NCBI RefSeq assembly: GCF_000332235.1
Contig: NZ_CM001775.1
Coordinates: 923,630 to 987,629, forward strand
Reading direction: 5' to 3'
From: Geminocystis herdmanii PCC 6308
Lineage (GTDB): Bacteria > Cyanobacteriota > Cyanobacteriia > Cyanobacteriales > Cyanobacteriaceae
Length of the DNA stretch: 64,000 nucleotides
Position numbers and translations under genes: made by a program. Of this stretch, positions 36,346 through 46,600 are shown piece by piece. Each line of letters starts with the position of its first letter. Within the stretch, counting starts at the first letter, position 1. The notes beneath the pieces are model-generated. The model worked only from the letters and a program-made list of their open reading frames with translations, ran no database searches and had not been told where the DNA came from.

Positions 36346-38148
36346 CTAAAAAATGGGATTCTGATGCTCAAGGTTGGGTTGTACTTTGATGCGAATTAAA
36401 ATACAGGTGATGTTATCGTGTCCGTTGATTTGATTACCTAGATCAATTACTTGGGTAATTGCTGTGTCGAGGTTGGCTTTAGAACTAATTAAGGGTAATA
36501 ACGTAGTTTCCCAATGATTTTCTAATAAGTCATTGTCACATAAACCATCAGAACACATTAATAATAAAGTATCTTCTTTGAGTTCAAAAAAGTTAATGTC
36601 AGGATTGACAAAAGCATTGTCTCTCGGTCCGAGGGCTTGAGTTAATTGGTAGGCATCAGGTCTGGCATGGGCTACGTCTGATTCTATGCCCTGTTTAATT
36701 TCTGATTGTGCTACGGAATGATCTACCGTGAGTTGTTCTAATCCCCATTTGCGGGTTACTTTATAAATACGACTGTCGCCGACATGGGCAATGGCAATTT
36801 TGGTGTCTTGAAGAAGTGTCATGACTAAAGTTGTCCCCATTCTTCCTGAGCCTGTTTGCCCTTTTTGAATATTGGCGGTATAAATGGCTTCATTAGCTTG
36901 GAGGATTCCTTCTTTGATTACTTCTATGTTGGGTATTTCATCTGTCCAATGTTGTTGAAAATAACGATAAATATTTTTTACTGCCATGGCACTGGCGACT
37001 TCTCCAGAAGCATGACCTCCCATACCATCACATACGATAAAGAGTCCTTTAGCGCTAAAATATGAGCCTTGAGAGCTTTCTTTTTTCCGAATGGATGTTT
37101 CAATGGCAAAACAGTCTTCGTTGTGTCCTCTTTTTCTGCCGATGTCACTTAAGCCAACGTCGGTTACGCTTAAGAGTCTCATGGGTAAAACAACGGTAGG
37201 TTGATCATCTCCATCGGGATTGTTAATCTGGGTGGCTTCTTCTCCGTCTGATTCTTCGTCTTCAAATTGATTGACTAAGTCTTGTAATTCGTCTTCTCCG
37301 GGTATGAAGATCACATCTTCTTCTTGATCTTCTTGTTCTTGGGCTAAAATTAGTTTCATTTCTATTTCTTGTAGAATTGATTGTAATTCCGATCGAAGTT
37401 CTTTAATATCATCAATTTCTCCTGATTCAATTTTGATCATTAAGTCGGTGATGATGGTTTTATAGTCTCCTTTTAATTCTTCGAGCAAATATGCCCATAT
37501 TTCTACTAATTGTCGTAATAATGGGGGATCATTGGCTCGATCGAGGTATATTTTATCTAAGATTAATGTACCTTCATCGGACACTTTTAAGTTATCAATT
37601 CGCAGTAAAGTTTCACAACACTCTATCTTAGAAAAACTTTTCCAGAGTTTTGCCATTTTTTGTAGATAGGGTAAAACTTTGGTTATCTCTAACGGGGTAG
37701 TGCTTAAATATTTTTCTAAGGTTGGATAATTTTGATTTTGACTGATAATAATAAATTCTTGATCGTTTTCTTCGTCTTCCCAACCGTCTAAAAGTTCGGG
37801 GATGGTGGGGTTATACTCGGTTAAAGTTAGGTATGCAAAGGCTAAATCAGGGATTCCTGCTTGTTTTAAACTGTCTCGTTCAAAACTTTCTACTTGATCT
37901 AAGTTATCGTCTAAAATGCCTCTTTGGGTGGGTTGAGTGTCTTCCACTTCTAAGGCATAGTAGTGACGATCGTTACTACTAAAAAATGGAGATAAAGAAG
38001 TATCTTCTAGGGGAGAAGTTAAAATATATCTATGAGGGGAAAGGTTTTCATCCGTAGGAAAAACAAAGGGAATAGTGGGGTTTTTCTTTTTATCACAACT
38101 AATAACACATTGATATACTGGAGTTGTTAAATTATTTTCGATCGACAT
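36346..38148 (-). CDS. PP2C-family Ser/Thr phosphatase with degenerate kinase-like N-terminus
   Basis: A 600-residue protein. From about residue 330 it is a complete PP2C phosphatase: VGLSDIGRKRGHNEDCF, CDGMGGHASGEVASAMA, TTLVMTLL, HVGDSRIYKV, MCSDGLCDN and GHDNITCILI hold the metal-binding Asp residues. The N-terminal half contains a segment (LPYLQKMAKLWKSFSKIECCETLLRIDNLKVSDEGTLILDKIYLD) laid out like the catalytic loop region of a protein kinase but lacking HRD and DFG, so it is probably a pseudokinase. An acidic linker (EQEDQEEDVIF) joins the two. Confidence 0.85.
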   Translation of the reverse strand: MSIENNLTTPVYQCVISCDKKKNPTIPFVFPTDENLSPHRYILTSPLEDTSLSPFFSSNDRHYYALEVEDTQPTQRGILDDNLDQVESFERDSLKQAGIPDLAFAYLTLTEYNPTIPELLDGWEDEENDQEFIIISQNQNYPTLEKYLSTTPLEITKVLPYLQKMAKLWKSFSKIECCETLLRIDNLKVSDEGTLILDKIYLDRANDPPLLRQLVEIWAYLLEELKGDYKTIITDLMIKIESGEIDDIKELRSELQSILQEIEMKLILAQEQEDQEEDVIFIPGEDELQDLVNQFEDEESDGEEATQINNPDGDDQPTVVLPMRLLSVTDVGLSDIGRKRGHNEDCFAIETSIRKKESSQGSYFSAKGLFIVCDGMGGHASGEVASAMAVKNIYRYFQQHWTDEIPNIEVIKEGILQANEAIYTANIQKGQTGSGRMGTTLVMTLLQDTKIAIAHVGDSRIYKVTRKWGLEQLTVDHSVAQSEIKQGIESDVAHARPDAYQLTQALGPRDNAFVNPDINFFELKEDTLLLMCSDGLCDNDLLENHWETTLLPLISSKANLDTAITQVIDLGNQINGHDNITCILIRIKVQPNLEHQNPIF

Positions 38149-38341
38149 ATCGCATCATCCTGACTACTTATAATTAAACATTATATAGTTGATGGTTGAA
38201 AAAAATTGATCAATAATAGAGGTGAACTATAAATTTGTTGATGAAGTTAGGAGATAGGAAAACAAACAGGAAGACAGGAGATGGGTTTAAGATATTAAGC
38301 AATTACAAAAGATTAAAAAATATATAGGACAAAGCCTATTT

Positions 38342-39748
38342 ATGATCCCTAAATATCCGAAATTAGTTAGAGATAAAATACCAGAAATTATCAACACAAA
38401 GAATAAAAAAAGTCAAGTAAAAGTATTAAATATTAATGAATATAAAAAAGCGCTTAAACAAAAATTAGTGGAAGAATCCCAAGAAGTTTTAACGGCTCAA
38501 GAATCTGATTTGATGGAAGAAATAGCGGATGTTTATGAGGTAATAGAAGCTCTTATTTTTAGTCATAATTTAGATAAAAATAAAATTGCAGAAATTAGGG
38601 AAAACAAAGCAAATCTGAAGGGAAAGTTTAAGGAAAGACTTTTATTAATAGCGGTAGAAAACCTAGAGGAAAATAACTCCATTCCCGACTCAGAAACTCT
38701 TATTTTAAATAGTGCTGAAGATTTTTTAAAGACAGAAATTTTACCTCAAGCTCATTTGCTCGATCGAAATCCTGATATTCTTAAAGAAAAGTTAAATTTA
38801 ATGAATAGAGTTAATCCTGATTTCTTGAGATTAAAACTAGGTAAAAATTTAGGGGGTTTAGGGATGAGTAATAAGGGTTTTTATTCGTGGCAAATAATGA
38901 TAGCAAAATATTCTGGGGCGTTATCTTTTTTACAAACTCAGCATCAAAGTGCGATGGTGATGTTAGCTCAAAGTAGTGCAGAAATTCAGCACAAATATTT
39001 GTCAAAAATTCTTGAGGAAAATCTCTTTTGTGGAGTTGGTTTTTCCCATTTAAGAAGACAAGGAAAACCATGTTTAAGGGCTATTCCTGTTAAGGGTGGT
39101 TATGAATTAACGGGTTTTGTGCCTTGGATTACGGGTTATGGGATTTTTGATTATTTTATCATTGGTGCGACTATGATCGATCGAACTGAGTTATATGGAA
39201 TTTTACCCTTTTCTCCTCAACAAAATTTACAGTTTAGCTCAGTAATGAAACTTTGTGCGATGAATAGTACAAATACGGTAACTGCAACTTTGAATCAATG
39301 GTTTTTATCTGAAGAAGATGTGATAATGATTAAACCTGCCAATGCTATCCATGAAAAAGATAAGAAAAATGTCTTACATAATGGGTTTTTTGCCCTCGGT
39401 TGCGCTCAAGGTGCATTGGAAATATTAAGGGAGAATTGCCAAAAATTGCAGTTAACCCAAGTAAATGATACTTATAATCAACTAAAACAAGAAATAGAAG
39501 ATTTACAAGTTAATATGTTAACTATGGTTGACAATCCAGATGCAGATTTTAGGGAAAAATTATCTTTAAGAGGTAAGGCAATTAATTTAGCATTTCGTAG
39601 CTCGATGGCTGGTATTATTAGCAGTAAAGGACAAGCAAATCAGGATGATAATTCTGCTAACCGTTATTATCGAGAAGCCTTAGTTTATAGCGTATCAGGG
39701 CAGACAATACCAGTCTTACAGGAGTCTTTATTTTTATTAGGGGGTTAG
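38342..39748 (+). CDS. Fusion of MazG-like NTP pyrophosphohydrolase and acyl-CoA-dehydrogenase-like domain
   Basis: A 468-residue protein with two unrelated parts in one frame. Residues 1-105 (YPKLVRDKIPEIINTK, KLVEESQEVL, EEIADVYEVIEALI) carry the E-x2-E...E-x2-D metal motif of all-alpha NTP pyrophosphatases of the phosphoribosyl-ATP pyrophosphohydrolase-like type. From about residue 115 the sequence (GKNLGGLGMSNKGFYSWQIMIAKYSGALSFLQTQHQ...GVGFSHLRRQGKP, GYELTGFVPWITGYGIFDYFIIGA) follows acyl-CoA dehydrogenases. The usual catalytic Glu near the C-terminus is not evident. No join artefact is seen. Confidence 0.8.
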   Translation: MIPKYPKLVRDKIPEIINTKNKKSQVKVLNINEYKKALKQKLVEESQEVLTAQESDLMEEIADVYEVIEALIFSHNLDKNKIAEIRENKANLKGKFKERLLLIAVENLEENNSIPDSETLILNSAEDFLKTEILPQAHLLDRNPDILKEKLNLMNRVNPDFLRLKLGKNLGGLGMSNKGFYSWQIMIAKYSGALSFLQTQHQSAMVMLAQSSAEIQHKYLSKILEENLFCGVGFSHLRRQGKPCLRAIPVKGGYELTGFVPWITGYGIFDYFIIGATMIDRTELYGILPFSPQQNLQFSSVMKLCAMNSTNTVTATLNQWFLSEEDVIMIKPANAIHEKDKKNVLHNGFFALGCAQGALEILRENCQKLQLTQVNDTYNQLKQEIEDLQVNMLTMVDNPDADFREKLSLRGKAINLAFRSSMAGIISSKGQANQDDNSANRYYREALVYSVSGQTIPVLQESLFLLGG

Positions 39749-39841
39749 GGAGTTGGGGAGGTTAGGGAAGATAGAAAAACAGGGAAACAGGAAAACTAGG
39801 GGATAAGTGAGTCGGCAAAATTAATTGTATGTTTACTTTAT

Positions 39842-39872
39842 GAAAGGCAAAAGGCAAAAGGCAAAAGGCAAC
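39842..39872. repeat. Heptamer tandem repeat (AAAAGGC)n
   Basis: Four AAAAGGC units between the fusion gene and the pentapeptide gene. The remainder of this short gap is AT-rich. Confidence 0.7.
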
Positions 39873-39912
39873 AAAGATGTAAGTTATTTTAATTAATTTT
39901 AAAATTCACAAT

Positions 39913-40350
39913 CTATTTTGCATCGGTTAAATTTGCACGACTTAAAAGACAGTTAACCATTTTGGCATGACTGAGATTTGCTTTTTTCAAATTACTATCG
40001 TGTAAAAGGCTACAGGTTAAAATGGCATGGGAAAAATTGACTTCTGTTAAAATAGCGTTACGAAGACTACTATCGGTTAAATCAGACTCGGTTAAATTAG
40101 CACTGGTTAAATTAGCTTGAATAAGATTGATTTCCGTTAAATTCCCTTGGATAATAGCATTACTAAGATTAGCTTCTTTGAGATTAGCTTGGGGTAAAAG
40201 GCAACCAACTAAATTAACGTCACTCAAATCGGCTTCTTTGAGATTGATGCGACTTAAATTAATATTCCCTAGTATTTGCCCATGAAGATCAACTTTTTGA
40301 AAATTGGTTTCTCCTCGATGGTATCTTTCGATTAATTCTTGAACATCCAT
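39913..40350 (-). CDS. Pentapeptide repeat protein
   Basis: A 145-residue protein. After a short N-terminal helix (DVQELIERYHRGETNF) it consists of about 20 A(D/N)LxX pentapeptides (VDLHG, NLSRI, NLKEA, DLSDV and so on), which fold into a right-handed quadrilateral beta-helix. There is no signal peptide. Such proteins in cyanobacteria have mostly unknown roles. It starts 6 nt after the upstream LpxB-related gene ends, so the two form an operon. Confidence 0.9.
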   Translation of the reverse strand: MDVQELIERYHRGETNFQKVDLHGQILGNINLSRINLKEADLSDVNLVGCLLPQANLKEANLSNAIIQGNLTEINLIQANLTSANLTESDLTDSSLRNAILTEVNFSHAILTCSLLHDSNLKKANLSHAKMVNCLLSRANLTDAK

Positions 40351-40356
40351 AATTGA

Positions 40357-41646
40357 TTAACTATTATCCATTAAAGGGTTTATTTTTTTGATAATAAAAT
40401 TCGCTATTTTTTGCGATGCGCCTGTATCTCCTAATCTTTTTTTGCCGTTAACAGCGATGAATTGCCATAAATCTGGTTGAGACAATAATTGTTGCAATTT
40501 TTCTGCTACTTGTTGAGGGTGATTAACTAATTGTAGAGAAATGCCTAATAAACGGCTTTGATTTTGAGCAAATTTTTGGTTATATTGAGCCCCATTACCC
40601 GGAAAGGCAATAACAGGTTTCCCTAATCCTACAAATTGTTCGGTGGCTGTACCTGCCATAGCTATAGATAAATCGCAATAGTTCAAACATTGGGCGTAAG
40701 CATTTTGAGTTAAAATTAATTTTGCCTTTCTTTTAGTAAATACTATTCCATGTCGATCGTTAATCAGTATATTTACTGAATTTATTTTATTTATTGGGGC
40801 TTCTTGCCATGCCTTTTGCTTTAATATTTCCGTAAAATTACTGAGATTTAATGAAGGTGCGATCGCACCCACAAAAATTAAATCTTGAGATTGACTATCA
40901 ATAATATCATCAATAGCCATAAGGATCAATTGCCAATTATCTATACATTCGGGAAGTCTTGAGCCGGGAAGGAGTAAAATTTTTAATAAGTGTATTTCAT
41001 CGGGATAAGTAGAGGCAATGGATAAATCATCCATCATGGGATTACCAAAGTCATAGGCACAAATATCATTTTTTTGTAGAGCTTCTGTGGTGATAGAGTC
41101 TCTGGGAAAAACACCAAAACAGCGTTTATTTTTCATTAACCATTTTTCCCAAGGATAGTAGATTGAGCCAAAAATTCGATCACGAAGTGGCGCTGCGCGA
41201 TCAATTTTAGAAATATTTGGTAAAAAACCTTCTTCATCTCGTAAATAATATTCTGATTTTGCTGTACCAATAAAACCATAATTTGCACCGCTTAACCATG
41301 CAAATAAAAGAGGTAAAATATCACCCACTGCTAAGATATAACCGCCTTTTTTTGCCCAAGATTGAACAGCTTTAAATTGAGTAAAAGTTAAGCTAATTAA
41401 ACCGTTATTAACATCTTTCCATAGCTGTTTATTATCCATATAAATAAAACCCCCTGACGGCATTTTTTTCACGGGGGCAATAAGGGGTATATTTTCCTGA
41501 GTATAGACAAAACCTTCGCCGACTAAGGGTAAGGATACGATCGAAATATTAGGGCTAATTTCTCTAATTTTGTTAATAATTTTTACAGCAATAATATCTT
41601 CACCGTGTCCATTACTTATTACTAATAATTTTACTGGATTACTCAT
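40357..41646 (-). CDS. Lipid-A-disaccharide synthase-related glycosyltransferase
   Basis: A 429-residue GT-B fold protein of the lipid-A-disaccharide synthase-related type found across cyanobacteria. LLVISNGHGEDIIAVKII opens it. LLPGSRLPECIDNWQLILMA starts the second Rossmann domain, and AMAGTATEQFVGLGKPVIAFPGNGAQYN is the sugar-nucleotide site. These proteins are distinct from true LpxB, and the acceptor is unknown. At residues about 147-156 an in-frame copy of a dispersed DNA repeat encodes IDRAAPLRDRI, a likely surface insertion. Confidence 0.85.
   Translation of the reverse strand: MSNPVKLLVISNGHGEDIIAVKIINKIREISPNISIVSLPLVGEGFVYTQENIPLIAPVKKMPSGGFIYMDNKQLWKDVNNGLISLTFTQFKAVQSWAKKGGYILAVGDILPLLFAWLSGANYGFIGTAKSEYYLRDEEGFLPNISKIDRAAPLRDRIFGSIYYPWEKWLMKNKRCFGVFPRDSITTEALQKNDICAYDFGNPMMDDLSIASTYPDEIHLLKILLLPGSRLPECIDNWQLILMAIDDIIDSQSQDLIFVGAIAPSLNLSNFTEILKQKAWQEAPINKINSVNILINDRHGIVFTKRKAKLILTQNAYAQCLNYCDLSIAMAGTATEQFVGLGKPVIAFPGNGAQYNQKFAQNQSRLLGISLQLVNHPQQVAEKLQQLLSQPDLWQFIAVNGKKRLGDTGASQKIANFIIKKINPLMDNS
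41176..41203. repeat. Dispersed repeat inserted in frame in the LpxB-related gene
   Basis: TCGATCACGAAGTGGCGCTG-CGCGATCA matches, with a few transitions, the intergenic copy at 17734-17762. Inside the gene it is read as DRAAPLRDR on the minus strand without breaking the frame. Confidence 0.7.
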
Positions 41647-41738
41647 ATTCGATCGAGGTTTTGATAAGATAATTTTTTATTCAATTTAAGATTAAAATAC
41701 TTTCTGTTTTACTTTCATAAAATTGCATAATAATAGCT

Positions 41739-41969
41739 TCATAGTGCCGCAACAAATAATTTTTTTTCCCTTTCGGCAGCAAACAATAAACAAGCCTTAA
41801 TATCTTCGGGTTTTAATTCTGAAAAATCCTCAAGAATTTCTGCTTCTGTCATACCTCCTGCTAAATATTCTAAAATATCATATACAGTTATACGCATCCC
41901 TCGAATACATGGTTTCCCACTACGTTTTCCTGATTCGATCGTAATAATATCTTGGTAATTCATAATCAA
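41739..41969 (-). CDS. DUF433 antitoxin-like protein
   Basis: A 76-residue DUF433 protein. ITIESGKRSGKPCIRGMRITVYDILEYLAGGMTEAEILEDFSEL is the full winged-helix-like core. These proteins are usually the antitoxin to a DUF5615 PIN-like toxin encoded directly downstream. Here the downstream 90 bases lead straight into the LpxB-related gene, so the toxin is absent and the antitoxin is an orphan. Confidence 0.88.
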   Translation of the reverse strand: MIMNYQDIITIESGKRSGKPCIRGMRITVYDILEYLAGGMTEAEILEDFSELKPEDIKACLLFAAEREKKLFVAAL

Positions 41970-42153
41970 GTTTTTTAGTTTTAATTATTATATAAAAGTC
42001 TTTATCATATATAAGTACTTAGGCAAAATTAATTGTATATAAATGATACCAAAGGCACAGCGAAGCTGCCCGATTCAACTCCATTATTATCAAAGATTTG
42101 AGAGAAATAAAATGCACAATTAATTTTACTCACTTACTCACTTACTTAATTAG

Positions 42154-42417
42154 TTAATTAATTCGATATTCTCCTTGTCTAATTTTTTTCTCTATTTCCA
42201 CTTCTTCTGCTGTTAATAAAGATTCTCCTTCGGCAATAATTTCAGCTCTAATAGCCCTTAATTTTTTCCCTAGTGCTGATGGTTGTTTTTCAGATTTATT
42301 TTGATCAAATTCAAGTTGATAAATTTTTTCAATATAAATAGCTATTTCTTCTAATTTAGGAGTAGATAATTTATCTAAATAATTATTAATTTTTTCTTTA
42401 ATTTTTACTTCTGTCAT
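42154..42417 (-). CDS. Small charged protein, possible antitoxin
   Basis: An 87-residue, highly charged and helical protein (IKEKINNYLDKLSTPKLEEIAIYIEKIYQLEFDQ, then ALGKKLRAIRAEIIAEGESLLTAEEVEIEKKIRQGEYR). The layout, an N-terminal helical dimerisation part and a C-terminal tail, recalls solo type II antitoxins of cyanobacteria. No toxin is adjacent. The call is tentative. Confidence 0.55.
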   Translation of the reverse strand: MTEVKIKEKINNYLDKLSTPKLEEIAIYIEKIYQLEFDQNKSEKQPSALGKKLRAIRAEIIAEGESLLTAEEVEIEKKIRQGEYRIN

Positions 42418-42489
42418 TAGTTTTTTCTCCTATTTTGTTCATTAGTTGTCTCTCAAAAATTGATCCTCTAATTACAAGAGATTGCTTCG

Positions 42490-43542
42490 TTACCTCGCAA
42501 TTACATTTGATGTATTATCATTTTGTTTAAGAAAAGATTGCACCAACTCCACATTTTCTTTACTTCCTAAAATAACAGGGGTTCGATAATGGATTCGATC
42601 GGGTACAATATCCAATATTCTGGTTAATCCATCATAGGCTTTTCCTCCCGCTTGTTCAACAATAAAAGCTAAAGGTGCAGTTTCATATAATAATCTTAAT
42701 TTGCCTTCGGGCTTATCCGTTGTACCCGGATACAAAAATACTCCTCCTTGCATTAAAATACGGTGAATATCTCCTACTAATGCACCACTATAACGCCCTG
42801 TATAACCATCATGACGATGAACATAACGGATATAATTACGGATAGAGTCATCCCACTGCCAGAAATTTCCTTCATTGACACTATATACTGAACCGTGATC
42901 AGGAATTTGGATGTTTTCCTGTGCTAAGATAAACTCACCTAAACTGGGGTCTAAAAAGAAAGAGTGAACACCAGTACCCATAGTATAAACTAAAACTGTG
43001 GCGGGTCCATATAAAATATATCCTGCGGCGATTTGTTTTGAGCCGTCTTGCAATAAATCTTTGGCTTCTCCGTCTAAATCTTCTCCTTCCTGTTGACGAA
43101 TAGCAAAAATTGAGCCGACATTTAAGTTTATATCTACATTGGATGAACCATCAATGGGATCATAAAGTAAAGTATAGCGTCCAATGGGGCAATTTTCGGG
43201 GATATAATAAGGCTTGTCCATTTCTTCTGAGGCGAGACGACACACTAAACCACTTTGTTTAAATACAGAAATAAAGACTTCGTTAGCGTAAACATCCATC
43301 TTTTTCACGGATTCTCCTTGAATATTACTGTCTCCGGTGAAACCTAAGACACCTTCCATTAAACCTGCACGACTGAGACGACGGGCGATTAGTTTTCCTG
43401 CTAAGGCTATTCTATTCATTAGGGCGCTCAAATCTTGAGCATCGGCGGAAAAACTGTTGAGTTGTTGCAAAACATGACGGGATAAGGTGGTACAATCTCG
43501 ATCGAGACTATATTCTGGGATGATTAATTCTGATGAATCCAT
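42490..43542 (-). CDS. fbp: Class I fructose-1,6-bisphosphatase
   Basis: A 350-residue cytosolic enzyme of gluconeogenesis that splits phosphate from fructose-1,6-bisphosphate. Metal and substrate motifs are complete: [55 protein letters not shown] and the C-terminal [19 protein letters not shown]. In cyanobacteria the Calvin cycle is mainly served by a class II FBP/SBPase, so this class I enzyme probably acts in other conditions. It is an isolated gene. Confidence 0.95.
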   Translation of the reverse strand: MDSSELIIPEYSLDRDCTTLSRHVLQQLNSFSADAQDLSALMNRIALAGKLIARRLSRAGLMEGVLGFTGDSNIQGESVKKMDVYANEVFISVFKQSGLVCRLASEEMDKPYYIPENCPIGRYTLLYDPIDGSSNVDINLNVGSIFAIRQQEGEDLDGEAKDLLQDGSKQIAAGYILYGPATVLVYTMGTGVHSFFLDPSLGEFILAQENIQIPDHGSVYSVNEGNFWQWDDSIRNYIRYVHRHDGYTGRYSGALVGDIHRILMQGGVFLYPGTTDKPEGKLRLLYETAPLAFIVEQAGGKAYDGLTRILDIVPDRIHYRTPVILGSKENVELVQSFLKQNDNTSNVIAR

Positions 43543-43663
43543 AGATTTTTGTTAATAGTGAATCGTTTTTAATAAAAAATTTAGAGTTCAATTTATTGAA
43601 CGTGATTTTGTTAGACGTATAATTCATTACACGTTGAGAAATTGATTTACCTCCTATAACCAC

Positions 43664-43696
43664 TTCTTAATTCTTAATTCTTAATTCTTAATTCTT
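43664..43696. repeat. Heptamer tandem repeat (TTAATTC)n at the RND gene 3' end
   Basis: Four to five TTAATTC units. The last ones overlap the RND gene and supply its TAA stop and the final Lys-Asn residues. Confidence 0.75.
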
Positions 43697-46600
43697 CAAG
43701 GTTTCCTCTAATTCTAAGACTTGTTGCACTTGTTTTACTTCCTCTTGTTTAAATATCTTACCTAACCAATGGACGAAATTGTCCACATAGGTAAAGGTGA
43801 CAGGCACAACAATTAAGGTTAGTAGGGTTGATGTAGTAAAACCTCCGATAACTGCGATCGCCATAGGGCTTCTAATTTCACCATCTGCACCCCAAGCTAA
43901 GGCAATGGGCAACATAGCCGCCATAGTTGAAATGGATGTCATCAGAATGGGGCGCAATCGAGAAACTCCCGCATATACCACCGCTTGAAATTGTGATCTT
44001 CCCTCTTTCATTCCTGAGATAGCAAAATCCACTAATAAAATGGCGTTTTTGGTAACTAAGCCCAATAATAAAACGATACCGATGAGGGCGAATAATCCTA
44101 ACTCTTTTTGAGTGACTAACAAGCCTAATAACGCCCCTCCGATAGATAAGGGTAACGCCATAAGAATGGCAAGGGGATAAAAGAAGTTACTATATAATAG
44201 AACTAATATACCATAAATACAACCAATGGCGAGGGCAACAGCCCCTAAGAAACGACTGAAAATATCCCTCATAATTTCTGCATCTCCAGCAGGTTCTTGA
44301 GATACTTCACTGGGTAAAGGAGACATGACGGGTAAATTATTGACGGCGGTTAAGGCATCCCCAAGGGCAATTCCTTCTAAGTTTGCCCCCAACTCCACTT
44401 TTCTTTGACGGTTATAACGTTGTATTTCCGCAGGTCCACTGGCGAGGCGAATATCTGCTACACTGGCTAGGGTGACTAATGTACCGTTGTTACTAGGTAC
44501 TTTGAGATTTTTTAGGGTGTCGATGTTGCCACGATATAAGGGGTTAATTTGGACTCGAATGGGAATTTGTCGATCGACTAAGTTAAATTTAGCTAGATTA
44601 GAGTCATTATCCCCTATGGTAGCAAGGGAAGCGGTACGCGCGATCGAGTTGACAGAAACCCCTAAATCGGCGGATTTTTGGAAGTTGGGTTGAATAATAA
44701 TCTCAGATTTGACTAAACTGGCACTAGAAGACACCTCTACTAATCCAGAAATACCCCTCATGCTCGTTTCTAATTTTTTGGCAGTTTCTGTCAAAATCTG
44801 TCCATTATCGCTTTTTAAGACGATGGTTAAGTCTTTACTGCTTCCTCCTGCACCTTGAGAGCGAAATGTCACTCTTGCACCAGCTATGGTGCGAAAATAG
44901 TCGCGCATTTGGCTTTGAAATTCCTGTTGAGTGATGTCTCGCTCATCTTTTGGCACAAGATTAACATACATCGTACCTTCGTTAATTTTACTTCCTCCTA
45001 TATCCGCTAAAATACTCTTAACGACTGGATTTGGTTTTAATTTATCGGTAACTTGTAAAGCGATCGAGCGAGTATCTGCTAGAGTAGAGGAGGGTGGTAA
45101 TTCGATCGAAATAGTACTTAAACCCGTGTCACCTTCACTAAATAAACCTTGAGGAATATAAGGCACAAGTTGCAGACTACCGATAAAGAAAGCAATAGCG
45201 ATGATAATGGTAGTAACTTTATTGCGTAATGCCCATTTTAAAACCGTGCCATAGGGATGAATTTTGTGACGATTATTAGATAAATCATTGATTTTGTTAA
45301 GGGGTTTTGGTTTAAGAATATAGGCGCTTAACATAGGAGTCATGGTAGTTGCCACGAGGGTAGAAAACATCGTAGCTACTGCCACCGTCACCCCAAAGGG
45401 TTGGAAAAACTGCCCCGGCACACCTCCCATAAAGGCAACGGGTAAGAAAACCGCAACTATTGTGGCGGTGGTTGCCACTACCGCTAAACCAATCTCCCTC
45501 GCCGCATCCATTGCCGCCTGATAGGGTTTTTTGCCCATGCTCAAATGTTGATCAATGTTTTCAATCATACAGATAGCATCATCGACTAAATTTCCCATAG
45601 CTAAGGCTAAAGCTAATAAACTCATACCGTTGAGAGTATAATCAAGCGCTCTCATCACCATAAAAGTCGGGATGATGGAAAGGGGTAAGGCTAAACCAGT
45701 AATGAGGGTGGCGCGCCAATCTCTTAAAAAGATACCGACACTGATAACTGTAAGTATAGAGCCAATTATTAAAGAATCGATCGTACCTTGATAGGAATCT
45801 CGAATGGCGGTGGCACGGGTAAAAATCAAGTCAATGTTAATATCAGAGGGGAGAGATTGTTTAATTTCGACTAACTTTTTCTCGACATTATCCGCCACAG
45901 TGACAAGGGTTGTACCTGTACCCCTTAAAATAGAAAAACCCACTACAGGCTCACCATTATAGTAGGCTAATTGAGTAGCTTCCGCAAAATCATCTTTAAC
46001 TGTACCCAACTGGTTTAAGGGAATAGTATCCCCATTGTCTAAAATTACTCGATAATCTGCTAACTGTCTGACGGTTAAGGCACTGCCAAGGGTACGAATG
46101 TTCTGTTCTTGTCCACCAATTTCGGCTTTTCCTCCTGAGAGGTTAAGATTGAGGTTGCGAATTTGCTCATTAATTTCTGTGGCGGTGATATTATAGGCTT
46201 GTAACCTTTTTGGGTCTAAATCGACTCTTACTTCTCTATCAAAACCACCGATGCGGTTAATTTGGGCAACCCCTGAAACGTTGGCTAAATCCCTAGCGAT
46301 GCGTCTATCTACTATATCCGTTAATTCTTCCACTGAGCGACTATCGGAGGATACCACATAAGTCATGATAGCACCTCCTGCAAAGTCTAACTTCTGTACG
46401 ATCGGCTCATTAATATCCTGCGGTAAATCCTGTCTTATTTGTGCGATGGCATTTCTAACATCATTAGTAGCCTGATTTGCGTCTGCTTCCAATTCAAACT
46501 CTATCACCGTGACGCTCACACCATCACTGACGGTAGAAACAATATTATCCACTAAGTTAATGGGCGCTACGGCATCCTCCACTAACTTTGTCACCTGAGA

